Assembly: GCA_036960375.1 (NCBI GenBank)
Contig: JBALVY010000001.1
Coordinates: 806,001-870,000, forward strand
Reading direction: 5' to 3'
DNA: 64,000 nucleotides
Origin: CAWVSB01 sp036960375
Lineage (GTDB): Bacteria; Pseudomonadota; Gammaproteobacteria; Pseudomonadales; CAWVSB01
Shown: positions 1-8,891 of the stretch, piece after piece
Layout: each line of letters begins with the position of its first letter
Position numbering within the stretch: the first letter of the stretch is position 1
Made by a program: the position numbers and the translations under genes
The notes under the pieces: model-generated
Told to the model about the DNA's origin: nothing
What the model saw: the letters and a program-made list of their open reading frames with translations, nothing else
Database searches by the model: none

Positions 1-369
1 TTGTTGTTGGGGCCACTGTTGTTTGGGGCTGGCTCGGCGCGGTGCTTTGACTTCTTCCTTTACCGGTTGGTTTAAAGCGACACAGAAAGAATCAGCCAGC
101 GCCAGTTCAGGGTGATGCAGCAGGATGATGCCCAGATCACCCAGTCGGCGGCTGATGCTGTCAATTTGCTCCAGACTCCAGAAAGGCAGGGCTTCCCGCA
201 ATTTGGGCAGTGGAATATCCAGCCAGTGATAATTATCACGCAGTCGTGGCTCTCCAAACTGGATAAACTGGTTAAGTACCTGCAATAGCACGGTTTCTTC
301 CAGCCCTAGCGTGGCTGCCAGAGACACCGGAATGACTATTTGCTGTTCTGATGTAAGAGAAGAGGACAT
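1..369 (-). CDS. DnaT-like ssDNA-binding-domain protein, partial at window edge
   Basis: The minus-strand reading frame opens at an ATG (367-369) and stays open for 123 codons to position 1, so the C-terminus lies outside the window. The N-terminus has the pattern 'IPVSLAATLGLEETVLLQ' followed by 'LRDNYHWLDIPLPKL' and 'PFWSLEQIDSI', which I recognise from the small DnaT-like winged-helix proteins that sit next to radA in many gammaproteobacteria. Those are thought to bind DNA, but no function is established here. It is divergent from radA with a gap of about 90 bp. The family assignment is from memory of the N-terminal pattern only. Confidence 0.6.
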   Translation of the reverse strand, partial: MSSSLTSEQQIVIPVSLAATLGLEETVLLQVLNQFIQFGEPRLRDNYHWLDIPLPKLREALPFWSLEQIDSISRRLGDLGIILLHHPELALADSFCVALNQPVKEEVKAPRRASPKQQWPQQQ

Positions 370-459
370 AACACCATCTTTTTTGTTGGAAGGAGATTCT
401 ACGGTGTGGTTTGTCCGCTGGCCAGTTTAGAATGGCCCAATTGATAAAAGGATTTAAAA

Positions 460-1821
460 ATGGCCAAACAAAAGACCGCCTACGTCTGTTCCGACTGCGG
501 TGCAGATGCGCCTAAATGGCAGGGGCAGTGCGGCGAGTGCGGTGCCTGGAATACCATGAGCGAGATTCGCCTTGGGCCTGCCACCAGTGCTGCTACTAGC
601 GCACGCAGTGGTTTTGCTGGGGCTGTCAGCCAGGTGCAGCGGTTGAATGATGTCAGTTTGACGGAACAGCCCCGCATTCCCTCGGGTGCGGGCGAGTTCG
701 ATAGAGTGCTCGGTGGCGGTCTGGTGCCGGGTTCGGCTGTGCTTATCGGCGGTAACCCTGGTGCAGGTAAGTCCACACTTCTGCTGCAAACCATGTGCTA
801 TCTGGCTGGTGGCATGTCGGCTTTGTATGTGACAGGCGAAGAATCATTACAGCAGGTGGCTATGCGGGCCAATCGTCTGGGCCTGCCAACCGATAAACTG
901 CAAATGCTGGCCGAGACCGATGTGGAGACCATTCTGGCCACTGCTCAGCAGCTTAAACCTAAAATACTGGTGGTTGATTCGATCCAGGTCACGCATATGA
1001 GTGACCTGTCATCCGCCCCTGGTAGCGTTTCCCAAGTCAGGGAGTGTGCCGCACTGTTGACGCGCTTCGCCAAACAAACAGGCACTGTTTTGATTCTGGT
1101 CGGTCATGTCACAAAAGATGGCAGTCTGGCAGGGCCCAAGGTATTGGAGCACATGATTGATGCCTCCATCATGCTTGAGGGAGGTACCGACAGCCGCTTT
1201 CGAACTTTGCGGGGCACTAAAAATCGCTTTGGGGCTGTGAACGAGCTCGGCGTATTTGCCATGACAGAGCAAGGGCTTAAAGAAGTCAAAAACCCCTCGG
1301 CCATATTTCTTTCGCGTAGCGACGAGATCAATGCTGGCAGCGTAGTGATGGTGGTATGGGAGGGTACGCGGCCCTTGTTAGTGGAGTTACAGGCGCTGGT
1401 CGATATTTCCAGTCAGGGCAACCCTCGGCGGGTGGCCATTGGTACCGATCAAAATCGTCTGGCTATGTTATTGGCCATACTGCACCGTCATGGGGGTTTG
1501 CAGTTAGGTGATCAGGACGTCTTTGTGAATGTGGTTGGTGGCGTCAAAGTACTGGAAACGGGTGCGGACCTTGCGATCTTACTGTCTATGGTGTCCAGCT
1601 TTCGTGATCGCCCCTTACAGCAAGATCTGGTGGTATTTGGTGAGGTAGGTCTGTCTGGCGAAATACGTCCTGTGCCGGGCGGGCAGGAGCGTTTGAAGGA
1701 GGCAGTCAAACACGGATTTAAACGCGCTATTGTGCCGCGCTCAAATGCGCCTAAAAAGTCACCCGAGGGTATGACGGTAATTGCAGTCGATAAGCTGTCG
1801 CAGGCACTGGAAGCCATTTAG
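460..1821 (+). CDS. radA: DNA repair protein RadA (Sms), branch-migration ATPase
   Basis: RadA is a RecA-like, DnaB-like hexameric motor that promotes branch migration of recombination intermediates in the cytoplasm. The 453-residue product has the full architecture: N-terminal C4 zinc finger (C10, C13, C24, C27), a Walker A loop at residues 97-106 (GGNPGAGKST), the RadA-specific KNRFG motif near residue 255, and a C-terminal Lon-like domain. The length is typical of the family. The ATG start has an AAAGGA ribosome site just upstream. It is a single gene, divergent from the DnaT-like gene and convergent with ettA, with a long hairpin between the two. Confidence 0.97.
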   Translation: MAKQKTAYVCSDCGADAPKWQGQCGECGAWNTMSEIRLGPATSAATSARSGFAGAVSQVQRLNDVSLTEQPRIPSGAGEFDRVLGGGLVPGSAVLIGGNPGAGKSTLLLQTMCYLAGGMSALYVTGEESLQQVAMRANRLGLPTDKLQMLAETDVETILATAQQLKPKILVVDSIQVTHMSDLSSAPGSVSQVRECAALLTRFAKQTGTVLILVGHVTKDGSLAGPKVLEHMIDASIMLEGGTDSRFRTLRGTKNRFGAVNELGVFAMTEQGLKEVKNPSAIFLSRSDEINAGSVVMVVWEGTRPLLVELQALVDISSQGNPRRVAIGTDQNRLAMLLAILHRHGGLQLGDQDVFVNVVGGVKVLETGADLAILLSMVSSFRDRPLQQDLVVFGEVGLSGEIRPVPGGQERLKEAVKHGFKRAIVPRSNAPKKSPEGMTVIAVDKLSQALEAI

Positions 1822-1826
1822 ATATC

Positions 1827-1863
1827 ATCCAGAGCTCTTACGGCAAACGTGAGAGCTCTGGAT
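1827..1863. terminator. Hairpin between convergent radA and ettA
   Basis: A 12-bp perfect inverted repeat (ATCCAGAGCTCT at 1827-1838, AGAGCTCTGGAT at 1852-1863) extends inward by about four more pairs with a five-base loop. It lies between two convergent stop codons, so a bidirectional terminator is the natural reading. Neither side has a good T-run, so efficiency is uncertain. Confidence 0.55.
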
Positions 1864-1883
1864 ATTTAATAAACGAATCCGCT

Positions 1884-3545
1884 CTATTTCAGCTTTTTAT
1901 ATTTTACCCGCTTTGGCTGTGCGTCCTGGCCTTTACGCTCCACCAGGTCTTCATGGTATTCGCTATAGTTACCCTCAAAGAATACGGTCGTGCCGTCATC
2001 TTCATAGGCCAGAATATGGGTAGCAATTCGGTCAAGAAACCAGCGATCGTGAGAAATCACTAAAGCGCAGCCCGGGAAGGCCAGCATGGCATCTTCGAGT
2101 GCTCGCAAGGTTTCAATATCCAGATCATTCGAAGGTTCATCCAGTAGCAATACATTGGCGCCCTGCTTGAGAGTATTGGCCATGTGCAGGCGGCCACGTT
2201 CACCACCAGACAGCTCACCTACGCGCTTTTGCTGGTCCGAGCCTTTAAAGTTGAAACGGCTCGCGTAGGAGCGAGAATTAACCTCGTAATGGCCTATTTT
2301 GAGCATATCCTGACCGTCGCTTATGGCTTCCCATACCGTTTTACTGTCGTCCAGGCTTTCACGGCTTTGTTCTACAAAGGCCACTTGAACGGTATCGCCG
2401 AGAATAACCTCGCCACTGTCGGGCTGCTCGATACCGGCAATGAGCTTGAATAGGGTAGATTTACCGGCGCCGTTGGCACCAATAATACCGACGATAGCGC
2501 CTTTGGGTACCTGGAAATTGAGGTCTTCAAACAAGGCACGGTCACCAAAGCCCTTGCTCACATGTTCAAAGTTGATGACTTTGTCGCCTAAACGAGGGCC
2601 GGGTGGGATGTATATCTCATTGGTCTCGTTGCGGGTTTGGAATTCCTGCGAGTTCATCTCATCAAAGCGGGCCAAACGGGCTTTGTTTTTTGCCCTGCGT
2701 CCCTTGGGGTTTTGGCGTACCCACTCCAGTTCCTGGGTGATGGCCTTTTTATGCGCCGCCTCAGAGCGATCTTCCATGGCCAGCCGTGCTTCTTTGGTTT
2801 CCAGCCAGGTGGTGTAATTGCCTTCATAGGGAATACCGTAACCGCGGTCCAGCTCCAGAATCCAGCCGGCTGCATTATCCAGAAAATAGCGGTCATGGGT
2901 AATCGCGACCACTGTGCCGGGGAAGTCCTGCAGGAAACGCTCCAGCCAGCCGACCGATTCGGCATCGAGGTGGTTGGTCGGCTCGTCGAGTAATAACATA
3001 TCGGGCTTGGAGAGCAGTAGGCGGCACAGCGCAACACGGCGCTTCTCACCACCCGATAAATTAGTGATGCTGGAATCCCATGGTGGCAGTCGCAACGCAT
3101 CGGCGGCAATTTCCAGCTGGTTGTCCAGGTTATGCGCATCCCAGGCAGCGATAATGTCTTCGAGTTGGCCCTGCTTTTTGGCCAGCTTGTCAAAGTCGGC
3201 ATCGGGTTCTGCATAGTCGGCAAATACCTGGTCAAGAGCGGCCAGCGCATCCAGCGCTTCGCGTACACCGTCTTCCACATTACCGCGCACGTCCTTTTCA
3301 GGGTCTAGCTCCGGCTCCTGAGGCAGATAGCCGACCTTGATATTAGGCATGGGGCGGGCTTCGCCATGAAAATCGGTATCTACGCCGGCCATGATACGCA
3401 GCAGCGTCGATTTACCCGAACCGTTTAAGCCGAGTACACCAATTTTAGCGCCGGGGAAGAAAGAAAGAGAAATATCTTTGAGGATCTCGCGCTTGGGAGG
3501 AACAACCTTGCCAACGCGGTTCATGCTATAGACGTACTGTGCCAT
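1884..3545 (-). CDS. ettA: Energy-dependent translational throttle protein EttA (ABC-F ATPase)
   Basis: EttA is a soluble ABC-F ATPase that binds the ribosomal E site and gates entry into elongation according to ATP/ADP ratio. The 553-residue product contains two ABC domains: Walker A 'GLNGSGKST' and signature LSGGEKRR with LLLDEPTNHLD in the first half, Walker A 'GANGAGKST' and LSGGERGR with LLLDEPSNDLD in the second. There are no membrane segments. The N-terminus (MAQYVYSMNRVGKVVPPK) and length match E. coli EttA (about 555) rather than Uup or YheS. It is monocistronic and convergent with radA. Confidence 0.96.
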   Translation of the reverse strand: MAQYVYSMNRVGKVVPPKREILKDISLSFFPGAKIGVLGLNGSGKSTLLRIMAGVDTDFHGEARPMPNIKVGYLPQEPELDPEKDVRGNVEDGVREALDALAALDQVFADYAEPDADFDKLAKKQGQLEDIIAAWDAHNLDNQLEIAADALRLPPWDSSITNLSGGEKRRVALCRLLLSKPDMLLLDEPTNHLDAESVGWLERFLQDFPGTVVAITHDRYFLDNAAGWILELDRGYGIPYEGNYTTWLETKEARLAMEDRSEAAHKKAITQELEWVRQNPKGRRAKNKARLARFDEMNSQEFQTRNETNEIYIPPGPRLGDKVINFEHVSKGFGDRALFEDLNFQVPKGAIVGIIGANGAGKSTLFKLIAGIEQPDSGEVILGDTVQVAFVEQSRESLDDSKTVWEAISDGQDMLKIGHYEVNSRSYASRFNFKGSDQQKRVGELSGGERGRLHMANTLKQGANVLLLDEPSNDLDIETLRALEDAMLAFPGCALVISHDRWFLDRIATHILAYEDDGTTVFFEGNYSEYHEDLVERKGQDAQPKRVKYKKLK

Positions 3546-3763
3546 GAGATTTCGTGCCTGGATAAAAGCGACTATTGTAGCTCAAATAACGGCTTTTTTG
3601 TGCCAGCCGGTTCCGGCGGCTACAAACAAGCGCGCCAGGGGTGTATTGGCTGCACTGGCCACGCATCGGGTGCGCGAAGTGAGGGCTGATGGTGACGTGG
3701 GTTATTTACTAAGTATCAAGAGTCCGTTATCGTGGGAAACAGTATTTCTTCAGGAAATGAATT

Positions 3764-4720
3764 TTGAATCGAATAGTCTTGTTTGCGAATGTTGCTGATG
3801 TTGCAACAAAAGTACTGTTGCCACGTATTTTGCAAGAAATTGATTCCAAAAACGATGCTATGGTGGTCGCTTTATTCTTGGAGGGGGATGTTCATGAGGT
3901 ATTGTCGTACTGGCATTTTTGGAAGAATCGCATGATTCGCTCAGCTCAAGTTATTTTGGGCAGCGGGCGTAGTGACAAGGCAGTACTCGTCCCACCGATA
4001 TCATCTCGTCGCATAATCAGAAAATACGGTTTTCCGGTCTATCGATTACCGGGTAACGACCCTAACCACTCTAATGTTTTGCATATTATAAAAAACTCTT
4101 TGGATGCAGATTTAGCTATTAATATTTACTGCCGTAAGTTATTCAGGCAACCGCTCCTCGGCAGTTTTAAGAAAATGGTAAATTACCACAATGGATTTCT
4201 TCCCAGATATAGAGGCCTAGGGGCAAGCAATTGGTCGATATACATGGGTGAAACCAGGAGTGGCTACAGTTTTCATTTGATGAGTAATAAGTTTGATACA
4301 GGCAATATCCTCGGCTCCGGTGAAGTGTCAATAGGTGAAGAGGAGACACCCGCTGATCTTGAAAGGCGCAAGGCAATAGAGGCTGCTAATGGTGCTTCAG
4401 AGTTATTGGATACAATGATTGATGGACAATTGGGCGATCCGCAGTTAGGCATGGGTTGTATGCATAACCGTCAGTCAAATGATTTGATGGTGCAGGTGGC
4501 GACCCCTTCCTCTTTGAGCAGGGATGAATGGGAGAGAAGACTGAAAGCATTTTTGAGAATAAATACGTGTTTACATAATCGTTGGTACTCTGTGACTGGA
4601 ATATCGCCTTGCAAGGGGCCAGGGAAGTTAGCCTTTTGTTGTAAAGATGGCGACTGGATGCAAGTTACCTCGGTAAACTTTTGGCCTGTTTGGGTGAAAA
4701 TGTCCTTTAGGAGGACGTAG
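3764..4720 (+). CDS. Formyltransferase-domain protein, probable sugar N-formyltransferase
   Basis: The product (318 aa) carries a formyltransferase domain in its middle: an Asn in 'INIYCRK', a His in 'NYHNGFLPRYRG' and an Asp in 'FDTGNIL' form the usual N-H-D catalytic set of 10-formyl-THF-dependent transferases. The C-terminus is not the Fmt type. Next to a VioA-like aminotransferase, N-formylation of a 4-amino-4,6-dideoxy sugar nucleotide is the likely role; substrate is inferred. The start is a TTG at 3764 with AGGAAA seven bases upstream; the nearby ATG at 3757 is out of frame and stops after 13 codons. It opens a seven-gene rightward run and is followed five bases later by the next gene. 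Confidence 0.75.
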   Translation: MNRIVLFANVADVATKVLLPRILQEIDSKNDAMVVALFLEGDVHEVLSYWHFWKNRMIRSAQVILGSGRSDKAVLVPPISSRRIIRKYGFPVYRLPGNDPNHSNVLHIIKNSLDADLAINIYCRKLFRQPLLGSFKKMVNYHNGFLPRYRGLGASNWSIYMGETRSGYSFHLMSNKFDTGNILGSGEVSIGEEETPADLERRKAIEAANGASELLDTMIDGQLGDPQLGMGCMHNRQSNDLMVQVATPSSLSRDEWERRLKAFLRINTCLHNRWYSVTGISPCKGPGKLAFCCKDGDWMQVTSVNFWPVWVKMSFRRT

Positions 4721-4725
4721 GCGTT

Positions 4726-5655
4726 ATGGATGAACCTCAAGAGAAACTGGGTTACTGTCATCCCGATTATGCAGCTTCTTTGAGCGAATACGGTTCTCCA
4801 AGATACCTTGAGCACTCAAAGGGCTGGATTCTGCAACGTCCGATTCCAGGGTATAATGATTTTTCGGACGCAATGGGACTTTACCCTCTGTTTAGTTGCC
4901 AACAATGGTCCTTGATCCCCCGGGATATTGATCAACTCGAGGACAGCGGCCTAGTAAGCCTTGTCGTGGTTACCGACCCATTACTGGTCGAATGTGATCG
5001 AGGGGTGTTTAGCCGGTTTGATTTTTCCCGGATATTTAAAACACATTATCTTGCAGATACCAGGCAGGCTCCTGAACAAATTATATCCAAGCATCATGCC
5101 TATTATGCGCGAAAAGCTGCACGAGAAATAACGGTCGAAGTCTCCGAATTCTCGGCACAGTTTCTTGAAGACTGGCTCGATCTATATTCACAACTTATTG
5201 TCCGCTACGAGATTACTGATTTACGTGCTTTTTCGAGAGAGAGTTTTCTCAAACTGCTCAATATGCCTGGGGTCTATCTATTCAGAGCTCTTAGAAAAGG
5301 CAGATTAGTCGGTGCCCAAATCATGGTAGTGCAGAAGAATGTAGCTTTTGCGCACCTTGCGGCGTTTACCGACGAAGGATATGAGTACGGTGCCTCGTAT
5401 ATTCTGGATCGGAGTGCCCTTGAATATTTCCGCTGCAAGGCTAACTACATTAATTGGGGGGGTGGCTCAACCAATGATCCGAATGATGGTCTTTCCAAAT
5501 ACAAGAGTGGCTGGTCTACTGTACAGAAGGACGCTTATCTTTTGGGCATTACCTTTAATTTCGCCAGATACGAGCAGTTATCTGGCGAAATGAAAGAGCA
5601 GGGCGCGACAGACTATTTCCCCGCCTACCGCAATAGAGAATTCCAAAAACTATAA
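4726..5655 (+). CDS. FemAB/BioF2-like GNAT acyltransferase
   Basis: A 309-residue protein without signal or membrane segments. The central and C-terminal part ('YYARKAAREITVEVSE', 'VYLFRALRKGRLVGAQIMVV', 'NYINWGGGSTNDPNDGLSKYKSGW') looks like the GNAT fold found in FemAB/BioF2-like acyltransferases, which often move amino-acyl or acyl groups onto sugars and cell-wall precursors. AGGAGG lies 11 bases before the ATG. The position between a sugar formyltransferase and an amino-sugar N-methyltransferase suggests acylation of the same glycan. Substrate and donor cannot be read from sequence. Confidence 0.6.
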   Translation: MDEPQEKLGYCHPDYAASLSEYGSPRYLEHSKGWILQRPIPGYNDFSDAMGLYPLFSCQQWSLIPRDIDQLEDSGLVSLVVVTDPLLVECDRGVFSRFDFSRIFKTHYLADTRQAPEQIISKHHAYYARKAAREITVEVSEFSAQFLEDWLDLYSQLIVRYEITDLRAFSRESFLKLLNMPGVYLFRALRKGRLVGAQIMVVQKNVAFAHLAAFTDEGYEYGASYILDRSALEYFRCKANYINWGGGSTNDPNDGLSKYKSGWSTVQKDAYLLGITFNFARYEQLSGEMKEQGATDYFPAYRNREFQKL

Positions 5656-5670
5656 TGAGGCCGATTCCTA

Positions 5671-6387
5671 ATGTTTGAAAAGACGGCAGCCTATTACGAT
5701 AAGTTTTATAATTTTTTAGATTATAAAACTGCAACTGAAAACCTGCGGAGCGTCATTGATTCCCATCACGGCAGTGCTGGTTCACTCCTTGATGTAGCTT
5801 GCGGCACGGGGCACTATCTGGAGTACTTGAAAAAGTATTATCAAGGCTCGGGTCTGGATGTACTAGGGGATCTTCTCGAGCAGGCACGTATTCGCTGCCC
5901 TGAAGTGCCTTTTTACCTGGGTGATATGACAAATTTTGATCTGGGCAAGAAATTCGATATTATTACCTGCCTCTTCTGCTCAATTGGCTATGTGCAGACT
6001 GTGGAAAAAATGGCTATGGCAATCCGCAAAATGTCTTCCCATCTAAATTCTGGAGGGCTGTTGATTGTTGAGCCTTGGATATCTCCCGAACAATGCTGGA
6101 CCGGCCGCGTAACATGCGATGTTGCGGAAGAAGCAGATATCAAGGTTGTGCGTATGTATACACATAAGCGCGAAGACGCTATGTCGATCTATGATATCCA
6201 TACTCTGGTAGGGACCTCTGAGGGTGTGGAGCATTTCACGGAAACAGAAAAAATGGGTCTATTTACCCAGCAAGAATACCTTTTGGCTTTCCATGCCGCA
6301 GGGTTGACTGCTTCCTTTGTGGATGTGGAATTATTTCCGGGTCATAAATATGGACTTTATCTCGGTAAGAAAATCCAGGTGGCATGA
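5671..6387 (+). CDS. SAM-dependent methyltransferase, DesVI/TylM1-like amino-sugar N-methyltransferase
   Basis: A class I methyltransferase of 238 aa with motif I DVACGTG at residues 41-47 and the acidic residue of motif II in 'GLDVLGD'. The second half ('LFCSIGYV', 'LLIVEPWISPE', 'VRMYTHKRED', 'GLFTQQEYLLAFHAAGL', final 'GLYLGKK') follows the pattern of TDP-3-amino-sugar N,N-dimethyltransferases such as DesVI and TylM1. This points to methylation of an amino sugar nucleotide rather than a small metabolite. It starts 15 bases after the acyltransferase and ends four bases before the next gene, so it is in the same transcript. Confidence 0.75.
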   Translation: MFEKTAAYYDKFYNFLDYKTATENLRSVIDSHHGSAGSLLDVACGTGHYLEYLKKYYQGSGLDVLGDLLEQARIRCPEVPFYLGDMTNFDLGKKFDIITCLFCSIGYVQTVEKMAMAIRKMSSHLNSGGLLIVEPWISPEQCWTGRVTCDVAEEADIKVVRMYTHKREDAMSIYDIHTLVGTSEGVEHFTETEKMGLFTQQEYLLAFHAAGLTASFVDVELFPGHKYGLYLGKKIQVA

Positions 6388-6390
6388 AAA

Positions 6391-7122
6391 ATGACAATCA
6401 GCGAGACTGACCGTAGCGACCTGCCGGATATAGGCCATGACGGAACTAATAAACATGCCACGGACGTGATTGTTTTTGGCCTCAATCAAATGTCCAGCCA
6501 GGCATGGTATTTGTTTACCCATGATAGCCCCTACAGGGTCGTTGCATTTACAGTAGATGCAGCGTTTTGTGATCGCACCGAGTTACATGGCTTACCTGTT
6601 GTGCCTTTTGAAACTCTTTCGCGGGTATTTCCTCCAGAGAAATTTTGTATACATTTGCCCATTGGATGGAAGGGTATGAATGAGTTGCGCGCCAGTAAGC
6701 TAGCTGAATCACGTATGTTGGGATATAAGGCCATCTCTTATGTTTCAACAAGGGCAAACCTGTGGCCAGACTCCACATGGGGCGTCAACTGTGAAATCCA
6801 CCAGGGTGTCGACTTTGGCCCATTCGTAAGTATTGGGGCGAATAATCTGGTTTTCGCGAATGTAGGGATTGGTCACCATACGGCAATTGGTGACGACTGT
6901 TATATAGGGGGGCGTGTCAGTATCTGTGGTGGAGCAGAGGTTGGTGATAGGTGCGTCATTGCTGCAAGTAGTGTCATTCTCGATGGTGTGAAGGTGGCAT
7001 CAGGATGTTTTATTGCAGCAGGTGCGTTAGTGACTAAAGATACTGAGGAAAATAGTGTTTACTTTGGTCGTCCAGCCAGGAAAAGAAAAATATCACCGTT
7101 TAGGTTACCGGGGGTTTCGTGA
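6391..7122 (+). CDS. NeuD/PglD-type hexapeptide acyltransferase (first tandem copy)
   Basis: The 243-residue product has an N-terminal Rossmann-like PglD_N region (to about residue 115) followed by a left-handed beta-helix of hexapeptide repeats ('IGANNLVFANVGIGHHTAIGD', 'IGGRVSICGGAEVGD') ending in 'VYFGRPARKRK'. Such proteins O- or N-acylate sugar nucleotides. The usual glycine-rich loop near the N-terminus is degenerate ('VIVFGLNQMSSQ'), unlike the next gene, which is a clear paralogue. The first 20 residues look like a disordered extension; ATG at 6391 lies four bases past the methyltransferase stop. Confidence 0.75.
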   Translation: MTISETDRSDLPDIGHDGTNKHATDVIVFGLNQMSSQAWYLFTHDSPYRVVAFTVDAAFCDRTELHGLPVVPFETLSRVFPPEKFCIHLPIGWKGMNELRASKLAESRMLGYKAISYVSTRANLWPDSTWGVNCEIHQGVDFGPFVSIGANNLVFANVGIGHHTAIGDDCYIGGRVSICGGAEVGDRCVIAASSVILDGVKVASGCFIAAGALVTKDTEENSVYFGRPARKRKISPFRLPGVS

Positions 7123-7301
7123 TATTTTTCGTGAATTGATGGTAGCATGTACTTAGTAATCTAGGCGCTGGCTACCACTAATTGTCAGAAAAGTAACATG
7201 ATTTTGACTGTGTGCGAAAAGTGAAAGAGGTATTAACATCGTGCAAAAAACAAAATATTCTTTTTCAAAAAAGGTTGATCGCCAATATGCGTGAGGCTTC
7301 A

Positions 7302-7982
7302 ATGAGTAGATTATATCAGGATAAACCCGTAGTGATTTTTGGATCGGGCGCTTTTGCAGAGCTTGCGGCTCATGTGCTGCAATTTGACGCGAAGCGTGCT
7401 GTGGCGGGTTTTACTGTCGACGCAGAATATATAAAGTCGAATTCCTTGGCTGGCCGTAAGATTGTCGCGTTTGAAGATGCTTCCAGATTATTTCCCTCCG
7501 ATACTCATGAGATGATACTTCCTCTGGGTTATTCGAAAATTAATCAAACTCGCATGAATCGAATGAATCAAGCTAAGGCTATGGGATACAAAATCATAAA
7601 TTTTATATCCACCTACGCTATTATTTCAGAGGGAGTTGATTTCTCGGAAAATACATTGATTTACGAACAAGCAATTCTACAGGCTCATGTCAAAGTTGGG
7701 ACAAATGTTATCGTTCGCGCTGGAGCGAATATTGGTCACCATAGTCGAATCGGGGATCACTCATTTATTGCTTCCAATGTTGTAACCGGAGGCAATGTTA
7801 CAATCGGTGAGTTCTGTTTCGTTGGGTTGGGGGCCGTTTTGCGCGATAGCGTGAAACTTGGTGACAGAAGTTTTGTGGGGGCTGGGGCAGTATTAATCAG
7901 CGACACAGAACCGGACAGCGTGTATGTTGGCAACCCAGCCAGACGCACGGCCAAAACTTCCCTTGAGGTTACCAATGGATAA
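7302..7982 (+). CDS. NeuD/PglD-type hexapeptide acyltransferase (second tandem copy)
   Basis: This is a paralogue of the preceding gene: both share 'FTVDA', 'FE..SR.FP', 'GYK.I...ST' and an 'IGHHSRIGD' hexapeptide core, but this copy keeps a glycine-rich loop (VIFGSGAFAE) and the conventional 'VYVGNPAR' end. Predicted role is acetyl or acyl transfer to a 4-amino sugar. ATG at 7302 with GAGG five bases upstream gives 226 aa and puts the Rossmann strand near the N-terminus; upstream in-frame GTG (7212) and ATG (7287) are alternatives. A gap of about 180 bp separates it from its twin. It overlaps the next gene by eight bases. Confidence 0.75.
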   Translation: MSRLYQDKPVVIFGSGAFAELAAHVLQFDAKRAVAGFTVDAEYIKSNSLAGRKIVAFEDASRLFPSDTHEMILPLGYSKINQTRMNRMNQAKAMGYKIINFISTYAIISEGVDFSENTLIYEQAILQAHVKVGTNVIVRAGANIGHHSRIGDHSFIASNVVTGGNVTIGEFCFVGLGAVLRDSVKLGDRSFVGAGAVLISDTEPDSVYVGNPARRTAKTSLEVTNG

Positions 7983-8838
7983 ATCACTTTTCGCGTCGGC
8001 GTCCGATAATGGACTGCTGATTAATTTAGCACCGGTTGGCATTGTGCCTAATAAAACGCTGACGCCTCACGTTCCCGTTACGCATAATGAGACAGTGGAG
8101 ACGGTGGCCAGTTGTCTTGAGCGCGGTGTCCAAATGGTGCACCTACATTGCCGCGACAAAGACGAGGTGTCCAGTTCAGATCCGGAGTTGTTTGGTCGAG
8201 TAATTGAATCGATAAGAGCGCTTCCTGGGGGGCGCGAACTAATTGTCTGTGTTACTACCAGCGGCCGCCTTGATCCGGGCTTTGAAGCGAGAAGCAGGGT
8301 GCTGGATTTAACCGGTGATATGAAACCTGATATGGCAAGCTTGACGTTGAGCTCTTTAAATTTCATGAAAAATGCCAGCGTCAATGAGCCGGACGTTATT
8401 CGTAAGTTGGCGGGTCGGATGCTGGAGCGTGGGATAAAGCCGGAACTTGAAATATTTGATTTGGGAATGGCAAATTTTGCTAATGTTTTAGTAAAAGAGG
8501 GGCTGATTAAGCCGCCGTTCTATTCAAACTTACTATTAGGGAATATCTCTGGAGCTCAGACAAGCATGCAGCATGCCGGCTGTCTATTATCAAGCGTTCC
8601 GGAGGACTGGGTCGTGTCCGTTGGCGGGATAGGGCATTCTCAAATAACAGCTAATATGCTTGGGATTATGTACGCTGACGGAGTGCGGGTCGGCCTGGAA
8701 GACAGTATATATTTCGATAGGGCTCGTAAACGATTGGCTACCAATCTGGATCTCGTTAATCGAGTAATAGATCTGGCTGAAAGTTTCGAGAGACCTTTGG
8801 TTCCTCCGTTAGAGGCAAGGGATATGGTGTTGGGTTGA
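7975..8838 (+). CDS. BKACE family (DUF849) beta-keto acid cleavage enzyme
   Basis: The BKACE family condenses a beta-keto acid with acetyl-CoA and cleaves it to acetoacetate plus a new acyl-CoA, using a Zn-bound TIM barrel. The 287-residue product has the family's HxH zinc motif in 'VHLHCRDKD', 'APVGIVPNK' at the N-terminus, and the C-terminal 'VGGIG' and 'VRVGLEDSIYF' motifs. ATG at 7975, with TTGAGG upstream, overlaps the acyltransferase gene by eight bases, which indicates co-translation. The natural substrate is unknown. Its place inside an amino-sugar operon is unusual, since BKACEs normally sit in catabolic loci. Confidence 0.8.
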   Translation: MDKSLFASASDNGLLINLAPVGIVPNKTLTPHVPVTHNETVETVASCLERGVQMVHLHCRDKDEVSSSDPELFGRVIESIRALPGGRELIVCVTTSGRLDPGFEARSRVLDLTGDMKPDMASLTLSSLNFMKNASVNEPDVIRKLAGRMLERGIKPELEIFDLGMANFANVLVKEGLIKPPFYSNLLLGNISGAQTSMQHAGCLLSSVPEDWVVSVGGIGHSQITANMLGIMYADGVRVGLEDSIYFDRARKRLATNLDLVNRVIDLAESFERPLVPPLEARDMVLG

Positions 8839-8891
8839 ACAGATAGACCATTGGTAAATCCTTAAACCCTTTGCTTCTGCGGGTAGCAAAT

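Noticed and set aside
2654..3280. 208-codon minus-strand frame inside ettA
   Set aside because: Out-of-frame shadow of ettA with Trp- and Arg-rich nonsense composition.
3544..3798. 84-codon plus-strand frame before the formyltransferase gene
   Set aside because: It covers the ettA promoter side and overlaps the real formyltransferase start in another frame; its composition is not protein-like.
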